Positions 58,051 to 64,000 of a stretch of 64,000 nucleotides of DNA are shown one piece after another. Position 1 is the stretch's first letter. Each line of letters opens with the position of its first letter. The position numbers were made by a program, and so were the translations under genes. Below the pieces are notes generated by a model. That model worked only from the letters and a program-made list of their open reading frames with translations, searched no databases and had not been told where the DNA came from. This DNA comes from Nonomuraea rhodomycinica (lineage in GTDB: Bacteria > Actinomycetota > Actinomycetes > Streptosporangiales > Streptosporangiaceae). The DNA is taken from contig NZ_JABWGO010000001.1 in NCBI RefSeq assembly GCF_013363995.1, positions 1,311,222 to 1,375,221 on the forward strand, in the 5' to 3' direction.

Positions 58051-58088
58051 GCGGACGGCCGGGCCTCCGGAGGGGCCCGGCCGTCCGC
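58051..58088. terminator. Bidirectional terminator between dapD and hmp
   Basis: GCGGACGGCCGGGCC (58051-58065) pairs perfectly with GGCCCGGCCGTCCGC (58074-58088) around an eight-base loop, between two convergent genes. Confidence 0.82.
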
Positions 58089-58101
58089 CTCGAACCCGCG
58101 C

Positions 58102-59370
58102 TCAGGCGGCCGCCAGCCACAGGTCGGGGCCGAAGACCTCGTAGTGGACGTCACGGGGCGCGACGCCGGCCGCGACGAGCTGGGCGCGGGCATCGCGCAT
58201 GAACGGCAGCGGCCCGCACAGGTAGGCGACGGCCCCCTCGGGGATCTCGACGCCGGTCAGGTCCATCCGCCCGGCCCGCACGCCCTCCCCGGCGCCTCCG
58301 GCGCCGTCCGCGCCGTCAGCACGGCCGGCCTCGCCCGCGCCGCCGTCCGCCGGGTTCTCGTACCAGAAGACGCGCTCGCCCGCGGGCAGCTCGTCCGCCA
58401 GGCGCGCCATCTCGGAGCGCAGCGCGTGGGCGGGCTCCGAGGTGTCGGCGTGCAGGACGAGGACGCGGCGGCCGGAACGGGCGCCCGCCAGCGCCTCCAG
58501 CATCGCGACGATGGGCGTGCACCCGATGCCGGCCGACACCAGGACCAGCGGCGCGTCCTCCCGCCCCGGCGCGCCCCCGTCGCCGGGGAGCGTCACGTCG
58601 CCGAACGGGGCGGACAGCGTCAGCTCGTCACCCGGCCTGACCGTGGCGTGCAGCAGCGTGGACACCTCGCCCTCGGGCAGCTCTCCCGCGCGCACCCGCT
58701 TGACGGTGATCCGGCGCAGCCCGTCCGCGCCGCACCCCGACAGCGTGTACTGGCGCGACTGCCGGACGCCGTCGGGCATCGTCACCCGGACGCTGACGTA
58801 CTGCCCCGGCAGGGCCGGCGGGACGGGTCCGCCGTCGGCCGGGCGCAGCAGCAGCGACATCACGTCGGCCGTCTCCTCGCGCCGCTCGACGACCCGCCAG
58901 CGCCGCCAGGTCACGCCGCCGCTCGCGCCGGCCGCGGCGTAGAGCCGGGACTCCATGGCGATCAGCGCGCCGGCCATCAGCCAGTAGACCTCGTCCCAGG
59001 CCGCGGCCACCTCGGGCGTCACCGCGTCGCCGAGCACCTCGGCGATGGCGCCGAAGAGGTACTTGTGGACGATGACGTACTGGTCGTCGGTGACGCCGAG
59101 CGCGGCGTGCTTGTGGGCGACGCGCGCGAGCAGCGCGTCCGGCCGCTCGTCGGGGCGCTCCAGGAGCATCCCGGCGAAGGCCGCGATGGAGCCGGCCAGC
59201 GCCCTGCGCTGCTCGCCGCTGCGCTGGTTGCCGCGGTTGAACAGCCCGTCGAGCAGCTCCGGACGCTCGGCGAACATGGTCGCGTAGAACCGTTCGGTGA
59301 TCGTGTCGAGGGACGCGCCGACGACGGGGAGCGTGGCACGGATGATCGCGGCGGTTTCCGCGGAAAGCAT
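58102..59370 (-). CDS. hmp: Flavohemoglobin (nitric oxide dioxygenase)
   Basis: The 422-residue Hmp converts NO and O2 to nitrate. The globin domain (about 1-140) has B10 Tyr Y29 (ERFYATMF) and the proximal heme His H88 (VAHKHAALGV). The FAD domain has RQYTLSG and GEVSTLLHATVRPGDELTLSAPFG, and the NAD domain has VLVSAGIGCTPIVAMLEAL and CGPLPFM. A Gly/Ala/Asp-rich insertion of about 25 residues sits in the NAD domain (about 345-370). It lies directly downstream of nsrR with an NsrR-like operator between them. Confidence 0.95.
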   Translation of the reverse strand: MLSAETAAIIRATLPVVGASLDTITERFYATMFAERPELLDGLFNRGNQRSGEQRRALAGSIAAFAGMLLERPDERPDALLARVAHKHAALGVTDDQYVIVHKYLFGAIAEVLGDAVTPEVAAAWDEVYWLMAGALIAMESRLYAAAGASGGVTWRRWRVVERREETADVMSLLLRPADGGPVPPALPGQYVSVRVTMPDGVRQSRQYTLSGCGADGLRRITVKRVRAGELPEGEVSTLLHATVRPGDELTLSAPFGDVTLPGDGGAPGREDAPLVLVSAGIGCTPIVAMLEALAGARSGRRVLVLHADTSEPAHALRSEMARLADELPAGERVFWYENPADGGAGEAGRADGADGAGGAGEGVRAGRMDLTGVEIPEGAVAYLCGPLPFMRDARAQLVAAGVAPRDVHYEVFGPDLWLAAA

Positions 59371-59414
59371 GGGGGACCTCCGGCTCCGGGCAGCACAGGA
59401 CCGACCCGAGAAAT

Positions 59415-59437
59415 AATTGGTATCTGAGATTCATATT
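59415..59437. promoter_or_regulatory. NsrR-type operator upstream of hmp
   Basis: AATTGGTATCT-G-AGATTCATATT is an 11-1-11 inverted repeat with eight of eleven half-site positions symmetric. It matches the style of NsrR sites described in Streptomyces (ending TACCAATT on the other strand). It sits about 45 bases before the hmp ATG in a locally AT-rich patch. Confidence 0.75.
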
Positions 59438-59484
59438 AAGGGGCCGGGGTGGTGGTCCCTCCGGCGGGACCGCCGGAACGCGTG

Positions 59485-59964
59485 TCAGAGGGCCGGAGCC
59501 GCCTGCGCGGGGTCCGGGGCGCCGGGGACGGCGGGCACGGTGAGGGACAGCAGGGCCGGTCCGGTCGGGGACTCCACCAGCGAGGCGACCGTGACGCCGT
59601 CGAGCGAGGCGTAGAAGGCCTCCTGGGCCTGGCGCAGGGCCGTGCGCAGGCGGCAGGCGGCGCGCAGCGGGCACGGCGGGGTGTCCTCGCACCCGACGAC
59701 GTCCCCGGCGGTCTCCAGGGCCCGGACGATCGCGCCCACCGACGCGCGCCGCCCCTTCTCGGTGAGCTGGAGGCCGCCGCCCCTCCCCCGCCGGGCCTCG
59801 ACCAGCCCGAGCTCGCTCAGCCGCGCCACGGCCTTGGCGGCGTGGGCGTACGGGACGGCCAGCAGGCCCGCCACGGCGCGGGTGGTCATCAGCTCCTCGT
59901 GGCGGGCCACGGCCAGCCGCATGACGATGCGCAGGGAGATGTCGGTGAAGGCGGTCAGCCGCAT
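59485..59964 (-). CDS. nsrR: NsrR, NO-sensing Rrf2-family repressor
   Basis: The 159-residue Rrf2-type winged-helix regulator has three cluster cysteines, C92, C98 and C104 (GCEDTPPCPLRAAC), and D8. These are the same spacing and ligands described for the [4Fe-4S] cluster of Streptomyces coelicolor NsrR. NO damages the cluster and releases the repressor. The ATG at 59964 gives MRLTAFTDIS. It is upstream of hmp on the same strand with the operator in between, so it should repress hmp. The C-terminus is Pro/Ala-rich and longer than usual. Confidence 0.92.
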   Translation of the reverse strand: MRLTAFTDISLRIVMRLAVARHEELMTTRAVAGLLAVPYAHAAKAVARLSELGLVEARRGRGGGLQLTEKGRRASVGAIVRALETAGDVVGCEDTPPCPLRAACRLRTALRQAQEAFYASLDGVTVASLVESPTGPALLSLTVPAVPGAPDPAQAAPAL

Positions 59965-60028
59965 ACCCCTACCGTAGGCGCACCGCGGCACCGCCCGGGC
60001 GCCCCGGGACTGTCGCCCTCGTGACGGC

Positions 60029-60059
60029 GGGGCGGCCCGGCCAGGAGGCGGGCCGCCCC
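60029..60059 (-). terminator. Hairpin after pyk
   Basis: GGGGCGGCCCG (60029-60039) pairs with CGGGCCGCCCC (60049-60059) around a nine-base loop, 16 bases after the pyk stop. Confidence 0.75.
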
Positions 60060-60074
60060 GGCAGCGCCGGGCGC

Positions 60075-61505
60075 TCAGCTGGCGTGGGAGACCGCGGAGC
60101 CGATGGTGTGGACGCGCAGGGCGTTGGTGGAGCCGGGCGTGCCGGGAGGGGAGCCGGCGACGATGACGACCTTGTCGCCCTTCTCCAGCCGGCCCAGCGA
60201 CAGCAGCGACGCCTCGACCTGCCGCACCATGTCGTCGGTGTGGTGGACGAACGGCACGTGGAACGTCTCCACGCCCCACGTCAGCGAGAGCTGGCCGCGC
60301 ACGTGCGGCGCCGAGGTGAAGGCCAGCAGCGGGATCGGCGAGCGGTAGCGGGCCAGGCGGCGGGCCGTCTCGCCGGACATGGTGAACGCCACCAGGGCCT
60401 TGGCCCCGACGATGGCGCCGACCTCGGCCGCGGCCCGGGCGATGGCGCCGCCGGTGGTCTCGGGCATGCGCTCCAGGGTGTGGGTGGCGTGCAGCGAGTG
60501 CTTCTCGGCGGCGCACGCGATGCGGTCCATGGTGGACACGGCCTCGATCGGGTAGCTGCCGACCGAGGTCTCGCCGGAGAGCATGACCGCGTCGGCGCCG
60601 TCCATGACCGCGTAGGCGACGTCGGACGCCTCGGCGCGGGTGGGGCGCGGCGCGCTCATCATCGAGTCGAGCATCTGGGTGGCGACGATGACCGGGCGGG
60701 CCTTCTCGCGGCACAGCTCGATGATGCGGCGCTGCACGATCGGCACCTGCTCCAGCGGCAGCTCCACGCCGAGGTCGCCGCGGGCGACCATGATGCCGTC
60801 GAACGCCTCGACGATCTCGGGCAGGCGGTTGACGGCCTGCGGCTTCTCGATCTTGGCGAGCAGGGGCAGGCGGACGGCCTCCTGCTCCATGATGTTGCGC
60901 ACCACGTCGGCGTCGGAGGGGCGGCGGACGAACGACAGGGCGATCATGTCGAAGCCCGTGCGCAGCGCCCAGCGCAGGTCGGCCTCGTCCTTGTCGGTGA
61001 GCGCGGGCGCGCTGACGTTGACGCCCGGCAGGTTGAGGCCCTTGTTGTCGGAGATCATGCCGCCGATGACCACGCGGGTGATCACCCGGTCGCCGTCGAC
61101 GCGGGTGACCTCCAGCACGAGGCGGCCGTCGTCGACGAGGATCGTGTCGCCGGGGCGCACGTCGCCCGGCAGCCCCTTGTACGTCGTGGAGACCTGGTCG
61201 CGGTCGCCCGGCACGTCCTCGGTGGTGATGGTGAAGACGTCGCCGAAGCCGAGCCGGACCGGGCCCTCCTCGAACTTGCCGACCCGGATCTTGGGGCCCT
61301 GCAGGTCGGCGAGCACGCCTACGCCGCGGCCGAGGTCGGCCGCCACCTCCCTGACCCGGTCGTAGATCTCCCGGTGCACCTCGTGGGTGCCGTGGCTGAG
61401 GTTGAACCGGGCCACGTCCATGCCGGCGGAGATCAGCTCGCGCAGGCGTTCGGGGGACGATGTGGCGGGGCCTAGGGTGCAGACGATTTTCGCGCGACGA
61501 GTCAC
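60075..61505 (-). CDS. pyk: Pyruvate kinase
   Basis: The 476-residue glycolytic enzyme makes pyruvate and ATP from phosphoenolpyruvate and ADP. Signatures are VCTLGPATSSPERLRELI, MDVARFNLSHG, LADLQGPKIRVG, LLAKIEKPQAVNRLPEI (catalytic Lys), VARGDLGVELPLEQVP and VIVATQMLDSM, followed by the C-terminal regulatory domain. The GTG at 61505 has AGGA five bases upstream; a longer in-frame ATG reading (MTAKWSVPIKVG) is less likely. Confidence 0.96.
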   Translation of the reverse strand: MTRRAKIVCTLGPATSSPERLRELISAGMDVARFNLSHGTHEVHREIYDRVREVAADLGRGVGVLADLQGPKIRVGKFEEGPVRLGFGDVFTITTEDVPGDRDQVSTTYKGLPGDVRPGDTILVDDGRLVLEVTRVDGDRVITRVVIGGMISDNKGLNLPGVNVSAPALTDKDEADLRWALRTGFDMIALSFVRRPSDADVVRNIMEQEAVRLPLLAKIEKPQAVNRLPEIVEAFDGIMVARGDLGVELPLEQVPIVQRRIIELCREKARPVIVATQMLDSMMSAPRPTRAEASDVAYAVMDGADAVMLSGETSVGSYPIEAVSTMDRIACAAEKHSLHATHTLERMPETTGGAIARAAAEVGAIVGAKALVAFTMSGETARRLARYRSPIPLLAFTSAPHVRGQLSLTWGVETFHVPFVHHTDDMVRQVEASLLSLGRLEKGDKVVIVAGSPPGTPGSTNALRVHTIGSAVSHAS

Positions 61506-61540
61506 GAGTCCTACCTTAATTGGTACAGACCACTTGGCAG

Positions 61541-61887
61541 TCATGGACGACGGAGAAGGTAGCCGCCGTAGCTCACCGCGATCACGGCCGCGATGGCCGC
61601 GCGCGCCACGTCGGTGTACTGCTCCGGGTAGACGACTCCCTCGATGTAGTGGTCGATGAAGCCGCTGGGAGGCAGAGCCGGCAGGCCGGCTCCGCGGCGG
61701 CCCCAGTCTTCCAGGACCGTCAGCGGGCAGTCGACGCCCGCGACGACGGACAGCAGTGCCCAGCATACGACGGCCACGTGCGCCCAGATCGTCCGCCTCC
61801 ACCTCCAGGCGAGGAAGCCGCCCACGGCGAGGTAGGCGAGGAAGGCGAAGTGCACCACCATCGCCAGGTCCGCGACCAGGCGATACA

Positions 61888-61888
<1 letters not shown>
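61541..61888 (-). CDS. DUF2784 membrane protein
   Basis: The 115-residue protein has three hydrophobic helices and the family motifs VVHFAFLAYLAVGGFLAW, CPLTVLEDWGRR and GFIDHYIEGVVYP. The function is unknown. The ATG overlaps the protease stop (TGATG), so it is translated with the subtilase gene. It lies 35 bases upstream of pyk. Confidence 0.85.
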
Positions 61889-63612
<1,724 letters not shown>

Positions 63613-63676
63613 ATTTCCCCCATTCGCCCGCATACGCAGATTTTGCATCCTTCCGGCACACGGCGCGGGATGCAAC

Positions 63677-64000
63677 TCATCCGCCGACGGGCGCCGAGGG
63701 GGTGAAGCGCACGGGCATCGACTCGTAACCGGAGATGAAGTTGGCCGGACGGCTCGCCGGCTCCCCCGCGCCGACGGGCTCCATGTCGGGCATCCGCCGC
63801 AGCAGCCGCTCGACCATGGTCCGGACCTCCAGCCGGGCCAGGCTGTTGCCCAGGCAGAAGTGGCTGCCGAAGCCGAAGGCGATGTGGTCGTTGGGGGTGC
63901 GGGCCACGTCGAAGCGGTACGGGTCGGCGAACACCGACGCGTCGCGGTTGGCCGACGGGTAGAGCAGCAGGACCTGCTCACCCGCGCGCAGGCGCTGCCC
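63677..64000 (-). CDS. Cytochrome P450, C-terminal part (runs off the window)
   Basis: The last 107 residues of a P450 are present: RLRAGEQVLLLYPSANRD (the K/R-helix linker), DPYRFDVARTPNDHIAFG, and the heme-binding FGFGSHFCLGNSLARLE with the axial Cys. The 5' end lies beyond the right edge. It probably hydroxylates a small molecule. It is upstream of the subtilase gene on the same strand. Confidence 0.92.
   Translation of the reverse strand, partial: GQRLRAGEQVLLLYPSANRDASVFADPYRFDVARTPNDHIAFGFGSHFCLGNSLARLEVRTMVERLLRRMPDMEPVGAGEPASRPANFISGYESMPVRFTPSAPVGG

Noticed and set aside
61506..61541. Longer pyruvate kinase start at an upstream ATG
   Set aside because: GTG 61505 has a better ribosome site and gives the family-standard N-terminus (VTRRAKIVCTLGPA).

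Overview
The window is chromosomal DNA of a very GC-rich actinomycete. GTG and TTG starts are frequent, GTGA/ATGA stop-start overlaps are common, and TTA codons are scarce. A long same-strand backbone follows the order known from Mycobacterium tuberculosis. Read from the right end leftwards on the minus strand it is pyk, pdtaR, polA, rpsA, coaE, uvrB, pyrG, NUDIX, xerD, parA and scpA. The gene content (Spo0M, flotillin-like proteins, a giant NACHT/WD40 protein) would fit a filamentous actinomycete such as Streptosporangiales. That placement is an inference; no 16S gene is present.

Layout. 1-4574: scpA (partial), parA, xerD, NUDIX hydrolase and pyrG, all minus and tightly packed. 4646-9003: assorted genes (hexapeptide acyltransferase, nitronate monooxygenase-like, DUF4126, alpha/beta hydrolase, a one-TM protein). 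9057-9375: a decayed Uma2-type pseudogene. 9376-18591: an envelope or glycoconjugate-like locus with a family-2 glycosyltransferase, a flippase-like membrane protein, a zinc-ribbon protein and two tandem FemAB/BioF2-like acyltransferases. Divergent to these are an NAD-dependent epimerase (one-base frameshift in its Rossmann loop), an ATP-grasp ligase and a diverged adenylate-former-like protein. 19389-21497: uvrB. 21633-25306: two overlapping SPFH (flotillin-like) genes and spo0M. 25445-27921: a coupled trio (membrane protein, cupin-like protein, inositol-monophosphatase family enzyme).

29648-35242 encodes an 1864-residue protein with a TIR domain, a metallophosphoesterase-like domain that has lost its metal motifs, a NACHT NTPase, pentapeptide repeats and about 15 WD40 repeats. 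It faces a Cys-rich pentapeptide-repeat gene and lies near a Rel-like HD protein whose catalytic Glu is replaced. This is the best candidate here for an unusual signalling or defence module.

37775-47208 returns to the backbone (PadR regulator, coaE, GNAT, epoxide hydrolase, rpsA, polysaccharide deacetylase, polA), with an 846-base repeat-rich non-coding stretch before polA. 47271-54143 holds a thioesterase, an unidentified structured element, the livHMGF branched-chain amino acid transporter (LivH carries a secreted N-terminal domain) and a convergent livK. 55269-56042 has the ANTAR regulator pdtaR and an atypical tRNA with a CAA anticodon. 56634-59964 carries an FMN-binding protein, dapD and the NO-response pair nsrR-hmp with a recognisable NsrR-type operator. 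60075-64000 ends with pyk, DUF2784, a subtilisin-like lipoprotein protease and the C-terminal end of a cytochrome P450.
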